49,881 bases of DNA from Bacteroidales bacterium. Its GTDB lineage: Bacteria; Bacteroidota; Bacteroidia; Bacteroidales; UBA932. This document shows, in pieces, positions 40,578 through 49,881 of the stretch. The notes under the pieces were generated by a model. That model did not search any database. It had not been told where the DNA came from and saw nothing but the letters and a program-made list of their open reading frames with translations. The stretch's first letter is position 1. Each line of letters starts with the position of its first letter. Made by a program: the position numbers and the translations under genes. The DNA lies in contig JAFTDE010000043.1 of assembly GCA_017454335.1 (NCBI GenBank), forward strand, positions 1 to 49,881, read 5' to 3'.

Positions 40578-42014
40578 ATGAAGATCCAGGAAGAATCCGC
40601 CCGCTGTCTGCTCTGTCAGGATGCCCCGTGCACCAAAGCCTGTGCAAAAGGCGACCCGGCACGTGCTGTCCGTGCTGTCCGTTTTGGTAATGAAAGCATT
40701 GCCGCCCAGTGGCTGGAAGGCTGCAGCGAGCAGGACCTGGAGCGCGCCGAGCAGGCCTGCATCCACTATGACCGGCCGATTCGCCTGCGCGAGCTGGCCA
40801 AGGCACTTCCCCCTGCAGCGGAGGCCGAGCTGCCTTCGCTGGCCATTGATTTCTGTGGAATTCCCTGCGAGAACCCGTTTTTCCTGGCTTCGTCGGCGGT
40901 GTGCACCAATTATGAAATGGTCGCCCGGGCCTTTGAAGCCGGATGGGCGGGGGTTTTCTACAAGACCATCTGCATGCAGGACATCCAGGAGGTTTCGCCC
41001 CGCTTCGATGCCGTCGGTTATCCCTTCATCGGCTTCCGCAACATGGAACAGCTGAGCGAGAACCCTGTGGATGTGGATTTCGACATCCTCCGGCGCCTCA
41101 AGCAGGACTATCCGTCCAAGGTGGTCATTGCTTCCATCATGGGCCAGACGGAGGGGGAATGGATCGAACTGGCCAAAAAGGCCGAACAGGCCGGCTGCGA
41201 TGCCGTGGAACTCAACTTTTCCTGCCCGCAGATGCGGGAGAGCGGCATGGGCAGCGACGTGGGCCAGGACCCGGAACTGGTCACGTTCTTCACCGCCTAT
41301 GTCAAGCGGAACGTGAAGATTCCCGTCATCCCCAAGATGACACCCAATATCGCCCACATCGCCAAACCGGCCATGGGCGCCTATGCCGGCGGAGCCGATG
41401 CCATTTCGGCCATCAATACCATCAAGAGCGTTACCCTGGGTGAAGGCTCGGAGGTCAGCGGCTGCCAGACGGGATCGGGTTATTCCGGTCCGGCCGTCAA
41501 GCCCATCGCCCTGCGGCACATCCTGGCCATGGTCAAGAACCCCATCCTGCGAAATGTCCAGTTCAGCGGTGTCGGCGGCATCGAGACCTGGCGCGACGCC
41601 CTGGAATTCATCCAGCTGGGCTGCCGCAATGTGCAGGTCTGCACGGCCGTGATGGAGTACGGCTACCGCATTATCGACGATATGATCCTGGGCATGCAGC
41701 ACTATATGGCCGAGCGGGGCATTGACGACCTTGCAGATCTGGTCGGGGAACTGCTGCCCAAGTTCTACCTGCCGCATGATCTGGACCGGACGACGGTGGT
41801 GTTCCCCAAATTTGACCGGGAAAAGTGCATCGGCTGCGGCCGCTGCGTCATTTCCTGCGCCGACGGCGGGCACCAGGCCCTGAACTTCGACCTGGAAAAG
41901 CGCCAGCCGCAACTCATCGGGGCGAAGTGTGTGGGATGCCATCTGTGCCGCCTCGTCTGCCCGGTCGGCGCGATCGGCCTGAGCAAACGCGTAGCGAAAA
42001 AAGAAAAATCTTAG
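40578..42014 (+). CDS. preA: PreA-like dihydropyrimidine dehydrogenase family protein
   Basis: A 478-residue flavin and iron-sulfur enzyme related to the PreA subunit of NAD-dependent dihydropyrimidine dehydrogenase. An N-terminal segment has a cysteine cluster (CLLCQDAPCTKAC) of the kind normally found in the PreT/GltD half. The FMN-binding DHOD-like barrel spans about 90-400 (NPFFLASSAVCTNYEM, ELNFSCPQMRESGMGSDVGQDP, VIPKMTPNI). The C-terminus has two [4Fe-4S] motifs (CIGCGRCVISC and CVGCHLCRLVC). No PreT gene is adjacent, so its electron partner is elsewhere. The first 39 bases recur at 37707-37745. No exact -7 box is visible in 40500-40577. Followed after three bases by the MgtC-like gene. 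Confidence 0.88.
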   Translation: MKIQEESARCLLCQDAPCTKACAKGDPARAVRAVRFGNESIAAQWLEGCSEQDLERAEQACIHYDRPIRLRELAKALPPAAEAELPSLAIDFCGIPCENPFFLASSAVCTNYEMVARAFEAGWAGVFYKTICMQDIQEVSPRFDAVGYPFIGFRNMEQLSENPVDVDFDILRRLKQDYPSKVVIASIMGQTEGEWIELAKKAEQAGCDAVELNFSCPQMRESGMGSDVGQDPELVTFFTAYVKRNVKIPVIPKMTPNIAHIAKPAMGAYAGGADAISAINTIKSVTLGEGSEVSGCQTGSGYSGPAVKPIALRHILAMVKNPILRNVQFSGVGGIETWRDALEFIQLGCRNVQVCTAVMEYGYRIIDDMILGMQHYMAERGIDDLADLVGELLPKFYLPHDLDRTTVVFPKFDREKCIGCGRCVISCADGGHQALNFDLEKRQPQLIGAKCVGCHLCRLVCPVGAIGLSKRVAKKEKS

Positions 42015-42017
42015 CCT

Positions 42018-42647
42018 ATGTCACAAATACTTGAACTCTGCATCCGTTTGGTGGCCTCCGCTTTGATCGGAGCGGTCATCGGTTTTGAACGTGAACTCCG
42101 GGGCAAGGGCGCCGGGATCCGGACCCACCTGCTGGTCGCCATGGGATCCTGCCTGTTCATGCTGATTTCGATCTACGGTTTCGGCGGGACCGACCGCTTT
42201 GATGCCTCGCGCGTAGCTGCCGGTGTGGTCGGCGGCCTGGGTTTCCTGGGTGGCGGTATCATCATGAAGAACCGGCACGTGGTCGGCCTGACGACGGCTG
42301 CCGGCATCTGGGTGACCGGTGCGATCGGCATGTCCCTGGGCTGCGGCATGTATCTGCTGGCCGGGCTGTGCGCCTTCCTGCTGATGCTGTGCATGGAAGC
42401 GATGCATTTCTACACCGTCAAATTCGGCGAACGCCAGGTGAATGTCACCCTGTCTTCCGACAGCCAGAAAGTGCTGGAAGAAATGGTCAAGGGCCTGGGC
42501 AAACAAGTCAACCAGTTCTCCCTGAGCAAGAAAGACGGTCGGATCATCCTGGACCTGTCCCTGCTGGTCAAGAAAAAAGAATACCCCCTGGAACTGCTGA
42601 ATCGTTTGAACAGCTTCCAAGGGGTTCAGTTGGAGAGTCTGGACTGA
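42018..42647 (+). CDS. MgtC/SapB-family membrane protein
   Basis: A 209-residue membrane protein with four to five N-terminal helices. The MgtC signature region is clear (IGAVIGFERELRGKGAGIRTHLLVAMGSC, then GVVGGLGFLGGGIIM and GLTTAAGIWVTGAIGM). The C-terminal 75 residues form a soluble ACT-like domain (VNVTLSSDSQKVLEEM). MgtC proteins influence magnesium and phosphate homeostasis by acting on transporters and F-ATPase; the role here is not established. It lies three bases after the preA-like gene and converges on the arabinofuranosidase gene. Confidence 0.92.
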   Translation: MSQILELCIRLVASALIGAVIGFERELRGKGAGIRTHLLVAMGSCLFMLISIYGFGGTDRFDASRVAAGVVGGLGFLGGGIIMKNRHVVGLTTAAGIWVTGAIGMSLGCGMYLLAGLCAFLLMLCMEAMHFYTVKFGERQVNVTLSSDSQKVLEEMVKGLGKQVNQFSLSKKDGRIILDLSLLVKKKEYPLELLNRLNSFQGVQLESLD

Positions 42648-42667
42648 GTCCGGAGACAAGCGGGCCG

Positions 42668-44215
42668 CTACTGGATTTCCAGCACGACAACGGACATGGC
42701 AGGAATGGTCACTTCAAGGCCATTCCTTGTTTTATGCGCTCCGGTAAAGGGCTTCGGCTCGACCTTGGCGCTCTTGCCGAAGTCGTTGTAGTCGTGGATG
42801 TCCTTGGCCGTCAGGATGCGGCCGGTCGCTCCGCCCACGGTCTTGTCCGCCGACAGGGCGAGTTTGCGCTCGTGTTTGAGGTCGGTGTTGACCACCGCCA
42901 CGTAGCGCTTGCCGTCCTTGCGGGCCGCGGTGACGCTCAGGGCCGGGATTTCCAGCTCCTGGTCGCCGGAGACGATGTTGCCGGCGCTGTATTCCACCGG
43001 GATGAATTCGGCTCCCTGGAACACCTTGTACATCTCGAAGACATGGTAGGTCGGGGTCAGGACCATCTGGCTGTCCTTCGTCAGGATCATGGACTGCAGG
43101 ACGTTGACGATCTGGGCGATGTTCGCCATCTTGATGCGGTCCGTGTACTTGTGGAAGATGTTCAGGGACAGGCCCGCCACGATGGCGTCACGCATCGTGC
43201 TCTGCTGGAACAGGTGTCCGGGATTGGTGCCGGGCTCGACGTTGAACCAGGTGCCCCACTCGTCCACCAGCAGGTCCACGCGTTTCTGGGGATCGTATTT
43301 GTCCATGATGGCGATGTGGCCCTTGATGCAGTCCTCGATGCCGAAGGCGCGGCGCAGGCAGCGCATGTATTCGTCCTCGGAGAACTGGGTGGCGCTGCCC
43401 TTGCGGTTCCAGTCCAGCACGGTGTAGTAATGCACGGCGATGGCGTCCATCTTGGTGCCGACGGCCTGCATCAGCACTTCGGTCCAGTTGTAGTCGAAGT
43501 CGCTGGCGCCGCTGGCGATCTTGTACAGCCGGCCGCCGTAGTTGCGCGTATAGGTGGTGTAGCGCCGGAACAGGTCGGCGTAGTATTCCGGCCGCATGTT
43601 GCCGCCGCAGCCCCATGCCTCGTTGCCGATGCCCAGGAACTTGACCTTCCAGGCTTTGTCGCGTCCGTTGGCGCGGCGCATGTTGGCGACGGTGCTCTGG
43701 CTGTCCGAGGTCATGTACTCGACCCACTTGGCCAGCTCCTCGGGGGTGCCGCTGCCGACGTTGCCGCTGATGTAGGGCTCGCAGTCCAGCAGTTCGCACA
43801 GGTTCAGGAACTCGTGCGTGCCGAAGCTGTTGTCCTCCAGCGTGCCGCCCCAGTTGTTGTTGCTGATCCTGGCGCGCTGCTCCAGGGGACCGATGCCGTC
43901 CATCCAGTGATAATCGTCCGCAAAGCAGCCGCCCGGCCAGCGCAGCACGGGAACCTGGAGTTTCTTCAGGGCGTTCAGCACGTCCAGCCGGTAACCGTCC
44001 CGGTTGGGGATGGGGGAGTCCTTGCCCACCCACAGGCCGCCGTAGATGCAGCTGCCGAGGTGCTCGGAGAACTGTCCGTAGATCTCTTTCGGGATGATCT
44101 GGCCGCGGGCCGCGTCGTCCTGGATGCGGATGATGGTGGAACTCTCGTCGGTGTTCTGGGCCATGCAGAGGAATCCGGCCAGAAGCATGAGGGGGATTAA
44201 CAGATGTCTTTTCAT
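42668..44215 (-). CDS. GH51 alpha-L-arabinofuranosidase
   Basis: A 515-residue exported enzyme with signal [22 protein letters not shown]51 features in order: [37 protein letters not shown], the acid/base glutamate in [11 protein letters not shown] near residue 197, and the nucleophile glutamate in [10 protein letters not shown] near residue 318. The C-terminal beta-sandwich ends VVVLEIQ. It removes arabinose from arabinoxylan, arabinan or pectin side chains. It is a single-gene unit with promoter box 44238-44245, divergent from the Pot operon. Confidence 0.95.
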   Translation of the reverse strand: MKRHLLIPLMLLAGFLCMAQNTDESSTIIRIQDDAARGQIIPKEIYGQFSEHLGSCIYGGLWVGKDSPIPNRDGYRLDVLNALKKLQVPVLRWPGGCFADDYHWMDGIGPLEQRARISNNNWGGTLEDNSFGTHEFLNLCELLDCEPYISGNVGSGTPEELAKWVEYMTSDSQSTVANMRRANGRDKAWKVKFLGIGNEAWGCGGNMRPEYYADLFRRYTTYTRNYGGRLYKIASGASDFDYNWTEVLMQAVGTKMDAIAVHYYTVLDWNRKGSATQFSEDEYMRCLRRAFGIEDCIKGHIAIMDKYDPQKRVDLLVDEWGTWFNVEPGTNPGHLFQQSTMRDAIVAGLSLNIFHKYTDRIKMANIAQIVNVLQSMILTKDSQMVLTPTYHVFEMYKVFQGAEFIPVEYSAGNIVSGDQELEIPALSVTAARKDGKRYVAVVNTDLKHERKLALSADKTVGGATGRILTAKDIHDYNDFGKSAKVEPKPFTGAHKTRNGLEVTIPAMSVVVLEIQ

Positions 44216-44237
44216 GTTGATTTTTTCGTGATTCAGA

Positions 44238-44245
44238 CAAATTTA
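44238..44245 (-). promoter_or_regulatory. -7 promoter box TAAATTTG for the GH51 gene
   Basis: Exact minus-strand TAnnTTTG match, 23 bases before the ATG at 44215. Confidence 0.65.
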
Positions 44246-44258
44246 ATGATATTCTTTC

Positions 44259-44266
44259 TAACTTTG
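44259..44266 (+). promoter_or_regulatory. -7 promoter box TAACTTTG for the barrel-potABCD operon
   Basis: Exact TAnnTTTG match 32 bases before the ATG at 44298. It lies back to back with the GH51 promoter, 14 bases apart. Confidence 0.65.
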
Positions 44267-44297
44267 CTGCTCGTTTAAAACTTTTTTATGGTACTAA

Positions 44298-45347
44298 ATG
44301 AGAAGAGCATTATTTCTGATTGCAGCTATGCTGTGTTGCTCTCTTGCGTTCTCGCAAGAGGAAAGTGACCGTGGCTATGCCGAGTTGTCCGTCATTCCGC
44401 GCGTGGACCTGAACCCCATGTGGAATACCGGTGATAAAAGCTTCGGTTTCGACCTCGGCAATTCTTCCCTTTACACCCTTTTTGAGGGCTCCGCATCGGA
44501 GCATTTTTCCTGGACCATCGCGAACCACTGGCTGTCTGCCGGCAGCTGGATCGAATCCGGCGTGGACGCCCTGGAGATGTTCAAGGCCCTGGGCTACTCG
44601 GACACGGTCAACTGGCTGGACTACTGCAAGGCCGACCTGAGTTTCGGGAACTGGACCTTCACCCTGGGCAAGGACTGCATCACCACGGGCGGCCATGAGT
44701 ACGAAGACTGGGACTGGGAAGTCCATCCTTTGCTGGCCAGCCCGCTCTGGAACCAGCTCAGCCCGTACCAGTGGGGCGCCAAGGTGGCTTATACCACGCC
44801 TTCGGAGATGAGTACCTTCAGCCTGCAGATGACCACGTCGCCCTTCGGCGCGCGTCCTTTCAGCAGCGGCCTGTACACCTATTCCGCCCAGTGGAGCGGA
44901 GCGTACGGCTGGTTCTCGCCGCTGTGGAGCGTGAGCGCTTTCGGGCGTGACGCCGACGCATTCAGCTCGGCCCCCCGCGAGTACGACTTCCTGGTCTCGC
45001 TGGGCAACCAGATCCTGCTGGAGGACTGGACGCTGACCCTGGACTGGTCCAACACCTGCGGGATGAGCGAAGACTATGACCGCTTCTTCGGGGGCCATTC
45101 CTTCCACGGCCGCGTGGATTACGCTCCTTCAGACCGCTTTGACGTTTCCCTCCGCGGGAATTACATACTGACGGACAAGTCCGTCTTCAATACCAACGGT
45201 TTCTCCCTCGGCTCCGTACTGCAGTTCTACCCGATCCCGGATTCCCAGGATCTCCGGCTGCACGCGACCGTGGCTTATGATTCGCTGCTCTCGAACTTTG
45301 CGGTGAGCTTTGGTGCGCTGTACAATCTCTGCTTCAATCTGTGGTAA
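44298..45347 (+). CDS. Outer-membrane beta-barrel (porin-like) protein heading the Pot operon
   Basis: A 349-residue protein with signal MRRALFLIAAMLCCSLAFSQ. The mature part is alternating, aromatic-rich beta structure with short turns (SFGFDLGNSSLYTLF, LSFGNWTFTLGKDCITTGG, WTLTLDWSNTCGMSED, LSNFAVSFGALYNLCFNLW) and ends in an aromatic residue (W), as outer-membrane barrels usually do. I cannot name the family; phosphate-type porins are the closest in look. It is transcribed from the box at 44259-44266 and followed after three bases by potA, so it probably lets the operon's substrate cross the outer membrane, which is inference from context. Confidence 0.72.
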   Translation: MRRALFLIAAMLCCSLAFSQEESDRGYAELSVIPRVDLNPMWNTGDKSFGFDLGNSSLYTLFEGSASEHFSWTIANHWLSAGSWIESGVDALEMFKALGYSDTVNWLDYCKADLSFGNWTFTLGKDCITTGGHEYEDWDWEVHPLLASPLWNQLSPYQWGAKVAYTTPSEMSTFSLQMTTSPFGARPFSSGLYTYSAQWSGAYGWFSPLWSVSAFGRDADAFSSAPREYDFLVSLGNQILLEDWTLTLDWSNTCGMSEDYDRFFGGHSFHGRVDYAPSDRFDVSLRGNYILTDKSVFNTNGFSLGSVLQFYPIPDSQDLRLHATVAYDSLLSNFAVSFGALYNLCFNLW

Positions 45348-45350
45348 GAG

Positions 45351-46728
<1,378 letters not shown>

Positions 46729-46739
<11 letters not shown>

Positions 46740-47493
46740 TCACTGGAGTATTCCCTACGTGGTCTTCATGGCCATTTTCGTGGTGCTGCCCCTGGTGCTG
46801 ATCCTGGTCTATGCCTTCCAGGACGGCAACGGGCACTTCACCTTCAGCAACATCACGCGCTTCTTCTCCGACTCCGACGCCCTCGGCACCTTCGCTGTGT
46901 CCATCGAGGTCGCGATCGAGAATACGCTGATCTGCATCCTGCTGGGCTATCCCGCCGCCTGGATCCTGGCCAACCGGGAACTCAACCGCAGCGCGGTCAC
47001 CATCATCCTCTTCATCATGCCGATGTGGATCAACGCGCTGATGCGGACCCTGGCGACGGCCGAGCTGTTCAACATGCTGGGCATCACGCTGGGCAAGGGA
47101 ACCCTGCTGTTCGGTATGGTGTACGACTACCTGCCGTTCATGATCTATCCGATCTACAACGTGCTGGCCAAGATGGACAAATCCTACGCCGAGGCGGCCC
47201 AGGACCTGGGTGCGACGCCCTGGAAGGTGTTCTGGAAGGTTACGGTTCCGCTGTCGATGCCGGGTGTGTCCAGCGGCGTGCTGATGGTCTTCATGCCGAC
47301 GGTCAGCACCTTCGCCATCTCGGAATTCCTGACCAACAACAAGATCAAGCTGTTCGGTACCATCATCCAGGAGAACATCAATTCCTCGATGTGGAACTAC
47401 GGTGCCGCGCTGGCGCTGATCATGCTCATCATCATCGGCGTCACGTCGCTGTTCTCCGATGAGCGCAAAGAAGCGGAGGGGGCGCTGATCTAG
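46729..47493 (+). CDS. potB: PotB-like permease
   Basis: A 254-residue inner-membrane permease with about six helices. The ABC permease EAA-type loop is visible ([27 protein letters not shown]), which docks to PotA. The start overlaps the potA end, so translation is coupled. The stop falls one base before potC. It pairs with PotC to form the channel. Confidence 0.93.
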
Positions 47494-47494
47494 G

Positions 47495-48298
47495 ATGAAA
47501 AAGTTCTTCGCCCAAGCCTATCTGTGGCTCCTGCTGCTGCTGTTGTACGCGCCGCTCGTCTTCATCGCCATCTTCTCCTTCACGGAGAGCAAGGTGCTGG
47601 GGAACTGGACGGGCTTTTCCACCCGGCTGTACGCGAACCTGTTCACGGGCAACATGCAGGGCAGCAGTTCGCTGCTCGCCGCCGTCCAGAATACGCTGCT
47701 GATCGCCCTGGCCGCCGCCATCCTGTCCACGCTGCTGGGCACCGTCGCCGCGGTCGGCATCCACAACCTGCGCGGCCGCAGCAAGCAGGCGGTCACCTTC
47801 GTGAACAACATCCCGATGATCAATCCGGATGTCATCACGGGTGTGTCGCTGTTCCTGCTGTTCGTGTTCCTGCATTTCAGCCAGGGATTCCTGACGGTCA
47901 TCCTGGCCCACGTCACTTTCGGTACGCCTTACGTCGTGCTGAGCGTGCTGCCCAAGCTGAGCCAGATGAACCCGAACATCTATGAGGCGGCGCTGGATCT
48001 GGGGGCAACTCCCTCCCAGGCCCTGCGCAAGGTGCTCATTCCGCAGCTCAAGCCCGGCATGATCTCCGGGTTTATCCTGGCGTTCACGATGTCCCTGGAC
48101 GATTTCGCCGTGACTTTCTTCACGCGCGGCACCATCGGCCTGGACACCCTGTCCACCTTCATTTATACGGATGCGCGCAAGGGCGGCCTGACGCCCGAAC
48201 TGCGGCCGTTGATGACGCTTATTTTCCTGCTGATCCTGGTTCTGCTGGCGGTGATCAACCTCCGTCAGGAGAAATTGAAACAACTTCACAAAGCTTAA
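47495..48298 (+). CDS. potC: PotC-like permease
   Basis: A 267-residue inner-membrane permease with about six helices. The EAA-type loop is YEAALDLGATPSQALRKVLIP-like, followed by the conserved FTMSLDDFAVTFF segment seen in PotC proteins. The stop codon is followed immediately by the ATG of potD (48299), a zero-base gap. Confidence 0.94.
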   Translation: MKKFFAQAYLWLLLLLLYAPLVFIAIFSFTESKVLGNWTGFSTRLYANLFTGNMQGSSSLLAAVQNTLLIALAAAILSTLLGTVAAVGIHNLRGRSKQAVTFVNNIPMINPDVITGVSLFLLFVFLHFSQGFLTVILAHVTFGTPYVVLSVLPKLSQMNPNIYEAALDLGATPSQALRKVLIPQLKPGMISGFILAFTMSLDDFAVTFFTRGTIGLDTLSTFIYTDARKGGLTPELRPLMTLIFLLILVLLAVINLRQEKLKQLHKA

Positions 48299-49597
48299 AT
48301 GAAAAAACTATTCTTCCTGCTGGCTGCCGTCCTGATGGTTTGCAGCTGCGCCGAGGATCGAAACCAGATCCTGAAGGTTTACAACTGGTCCGACTACATC
48401 GATGAATCCGTCATCGGGGAGTTCGAGCAGTGGTATGAAGAACAGACCGGCGAACCTGTCCGCGTCATCTACCAGACTTTCGATGTCAACGAGACGATGC
48501 TCTCGAAGATCGAGAAGGGACATGAGGACTACGATGTCGTCTGCCCGTCCGACTACATCATCGAAAGGATGCTGCGCAGCGACCTGCTGCTGCCCATCGA
48601 CCGGGATTTCGGCAGCACGCCGAATTATATCGACGGGAACCTCTCGCCGTACATCCGCGCCTGCTTCGACAAGATGGAGGCGGGGGACAAGAATGCAAAC
48701 GACTATTCGGTCGGGTACATGTGGGGTACGACCGGCATCCTGTACAATGCCAAGTACGTGACGGACGAGGAAGCGTCCACCTGGGAGGTGATCCGCAATC
48801 CCAAGTTTGCGGACCGTATCTTCATCAAGGATTCCGCCCGGGATGTCTTCTCGCAGATCATCATCCTGCTGCGCCAGCAGGACCTGCAGGACGGCAAGGT
48901 CACGCTGGACGAGCTGATGCATGATTCTTCTCCGGAGGCGCTCGCCGCCGTGGAGAATTACATGAAGCAGGTCAAGGAGCTGGTCGCCGGCTGGGAGGCC
49001 GATTTCGGCAAGGAGCAGATGACGCAGGAGCGCGGCTGGATCAACCTGACCTGGAGCGGCGACGCCGTCTGGGCCATCGAGGAGGCGGCCGAGATCGGGG
49101 TGGATCTGCGCTATGTCTGCCCGAAGGAGGGTTTCACCGTCTGGTTTGACGGCTGGGTCATTCCGAAGTATGCCTGCAATACCAAGGCGGCCAAGTACTG
49201 GATCAATTTCATGAGCCGTCCGGACATCGTCATCCGCAATGTCGATGTGACGGGTTATGTGTCCGCCAGCGGTGCGCCTGAGGTGCTTGAGGCTTTCACC
49301 GACGAGGAGTACGATCCGATCGATCTGTCCTATTTCTTCGGCGAGGATGCCACGGAGGTGTGTGCGGATCCGGTCCTGTATCCGGACCGTGCGGATATCG
49401 AGCGCAGTACGCAGGAGCACGACTGGGGCGACAAGACGCCGGAGCTGGTTGCGATGTGGGGGCGTGTCAAGGGGGAGAACGCGAATGCGACGACGGTCAT
49501 CGTGATTGCGGTGGTGCTGGCCGCGGCTGTGGCGTTCGCGCTGTACCGGCGCTTCAGCAACAAGCGGCGCAAATCGTCTGCCCGGCGCCGGAAGTAA
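48299..49597 (+). CDS. potD: PotD-like polyamine-binding lipoprotein with C-terminal membrane helix
   Basis: A 432-residue binding protein. The signal MKKLFFLLAAVLMVCSC ends in a lipobox, with C17 the expected lipid site. PotD-family features: LKVYNWSDYIDESVI at the start, YDVVCPSDYIIERM, SVGYMWGTTGILYN, and WINLTWSGDAVWAI in the ligand pocket. Polyamine specificity is likely from the acidic and aromatic residues but not proven. The chain is longer than E. coli PotD (348) and ends with a hydrophobic helix (VIVIAVVLAAAVAFALY) and a very basic tail RRFSNKRRKSSARRRK, so the protein may be held in the inner membrane at both ends. Last gene of the operon. Confidence 0.9.
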   Translation: MKKLFFLLAAVLMVCSCAEDRNQILKVYNWSDYIDESVIGEFEQWYEEQTGEPVRVIYQTFDVNETMLSKIEKGHEDYDVVCPSDYIIERMLRSDLLLPIDRDFGSTPNYIDGNLSPYIRACFDKMEAGDKNANDYSVGYMWGTTGILYNAKYVTDEEASTWEVIRNPKFADRIFIKDSARDVFSQIIILLRQQDLQDGKVTLDELMHDSSPEALAAVENYMKQVKELVAGWEADFGKEQMTQERGWINLTWSGDAVWAIEEAAEIGVDLRYVCPKEGFTVWFDGWVIPKYACNTKAAKYWINFMSRPDIVIRNVDVTGYVSASGAPEVLEAFTDEEYDPIDLSYFFGEDATEVCADPVLYPDRADIERSTQEHDWGDKTPELVAMWGRVKGENANATTVIVIAVVLAAAVAFALYRRFSNKRRKSSARRRK

Positions 49598-49606
49598 CAG
49601 CTTTTA

Positions 49607-49679
49607 GGGAATACGGAAGCCCCGGAAATGCGAGGAGATCCCCTGGCGGGAAAGCATTTCCGGGGCTTTCCGTATTCCC
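49607..49679. repeat. Large hairpin repeat, copy 1 (also probable terminator of the Pot operon)
   Basis: A stem of about 25 pairs: GGGAATACGGAAGCCCCGG and onward on the left pairs with GCATTTCCGGGGCTTTCC and onward on the right, with one bulged base. The 22-base loop is GAGGAGATCCCCTGGCGGG plus AAA. It lies ten bases after the potD stop, so it may end that transcript. A related copy follows at 49690-49740 with a different stem but nearly the same loop. Confidence 0.75.
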
Positions 49680-49689
49680 CTGACTGCTA

Positions 49690-49740
49690 CCGGGGACACT
49701 GAAGCCCCAGCAATGCGAGGAAACCCCCTGGCGGGAAAGC
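49690..49740. repeat. Hairpin repeat, copy 2, truncated
   Basis: The left arm GGGGACACTGAAGCCCCAGC and a loop almost identical to copy 1 are present (GCGAGGAAACCCCCTGGCGG against GCGAGGAGATCCCCTGGCGG). The right arm should then read GCATTGCTGGGG but breaks off after GC, exactly where the insertion-sequence end begins. The missing half should lie on the far side of the element, outside the window. Confidence 0.7.
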
Positions 49741-49741
49741 T

Positions 49742-49881
49742 GATGTGACCCCCAAAAGTTGGACGGTTTAACATTAGTTACGAGGCTTTAGATTGGAAGA
49801 GAGCTCGGTATTGCACCGGGCTCTTACCTTTTAGCCTCAGTTTGATCCTATCGTTATTATAATACCAGATGTATTTCCGGA
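49742..49881 (-). mobile_element. IS3-family insertion sequence, right-hand part (partial)
   Basis: The terminal sequence TGTGACCCCCAAAAGTTGGAC at 49744-49764 has the look of the TGACCCC..AAAGTTGGAC end of IS3-family (IS150-like) elements in Bacteroidota. The transposase 3' end lies 14 bases further in on the minus strand. The exact first base (49741-49744) cannot be fixed without the other end or the target duplication. The element runs past the window edge. Confidence 0.85.
49778..49881 (-). CDS. IS3-family transposase (OrfB), C-terminal part
   Basis: The minus strand encodes RKYIWYYNNDRIKLRLKGKS followed by PVQYRALFQSKAS and a stop (complement of 49778-49780). The YNNxRI(K)xxLKGxSPVxYR motif is the standard C-terminus of IS3/IS150-type DDE integrase-like transposases. 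Only the last 34 residues are inside the window, so the state of the catalytic residues is unknown. Confidence 0.93.
   Translation of the reverse strand, partial: RKYIWYYNNDRIKLRLKGKSPVQYRALFQSKAS

Noticed and set aside
40860-41300. Loss of the active-site cysteine in the PreA-like protein (GMGSDVGQD instead of GMGLACGQD)
   Set aside because: I recall that bacterial PreA proteins often lack the cysteine of the mammalian enzyme at this place, so the difference is probably not a defect.

Overview
The window reads as chromosome of an anaerobic Bacteroidales bacterium (phylum Bacteroidota). The direct evidence is the repeated Bacteroidota -7 promoter box TAnnTTTG a short way upstream of most transcription units, together with fimbrillin/FISUMP lipoproteins, 6-bladed propeller lipoproteins, GH106/GH115/GH78/GH51 glycosidases and a general scarcity of Shine-Dalgarno sites. 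The high GC and the gene set would fit an uncultured gut or rumen lineage such as Candidatus Cryptobacteroides, but that placement is inference.

Layout. Bases 1-4002 hold ordinary housekeeping and accessory genes: a 3' gene fragment, a nitroreductase, an EamA permease, two unrelated protein-tyrosine phosphatases tail to tail, and a small-molecule kinase. Bases 4211-7147 encode a secreted NMT1/THI5-like binding protein paired with a membrane SpoIIE/PP2C phosphatase. Bases 7299-14258 encode a surface module (44-residue small ORF, fimbrillin-FISUMP lipoprotein, 1348-residue leucine-rich-repeat protein, second fimbrillin-like lipoprotein), followed by a membrane-spanning kelch-AraC regulator (14281-15951). 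Bases 16059-27960 form a nearly self-contained H2 module: a four-subunit NAD(H)-linked [FeFe]-hydrogenase (HndB-, HndC-, HndD- and HndA-like), a terminator, then a second operon with a putative sensory [FeFe]-hydrogenase-like protein, two DRTGG proteins, two GHKL ATPases, a PHP protein and the maturase HydE, with HydG and HydF convergent to it.

Bases 28096-36458 carry polysaccharide enzymes (a GH106-GH115 fusion with a frameshift near its 3' end, and a GH78 rhamnosidase) and a Tat-type aldo/keto reductase. A tRNA-Ala(CGC) and a DUF3089 lipoprotein follow. Bases 37617-40577 are a noncoding stretch and two tandem propeller lipoproteins, then PreA-like, MgtC-like and GH51 genes. Bases 44298-49597 are one operon of an outer-membrane barrel protein plus PotABCD. 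The window ends in a hairpin repeat, a second copy of it cut by an IS3-family element, and the transposase 3' end.

Most interesting observations. (1) Two remote loci hold an orphan copy of exactly the first 13 codons of a downstream gene: 4092-4130 copies the start of the hydrogenase operon (39/39 bases), and 37707-37745 copies the start of the preA-like gene (38/39). The first lies downstream of a minus-strand promoter box, so it could be read as an antisense RNA to the hydrogenase mRNA; the alternative is insertion scars. (2) The catalytic hydrogenase subunit has Gly515 where the cysteine bridging the two halves of the H-cluster is expected, while the neighbouring sensory-type hydrogenase keeps both cysteines of that loop. 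(3) The HndB-like subunit has no cysteine at all. (4) GH106 and GH115 are fused in one chain. (5) An outer-membrane barrel is built into a polyamine transporter operon.
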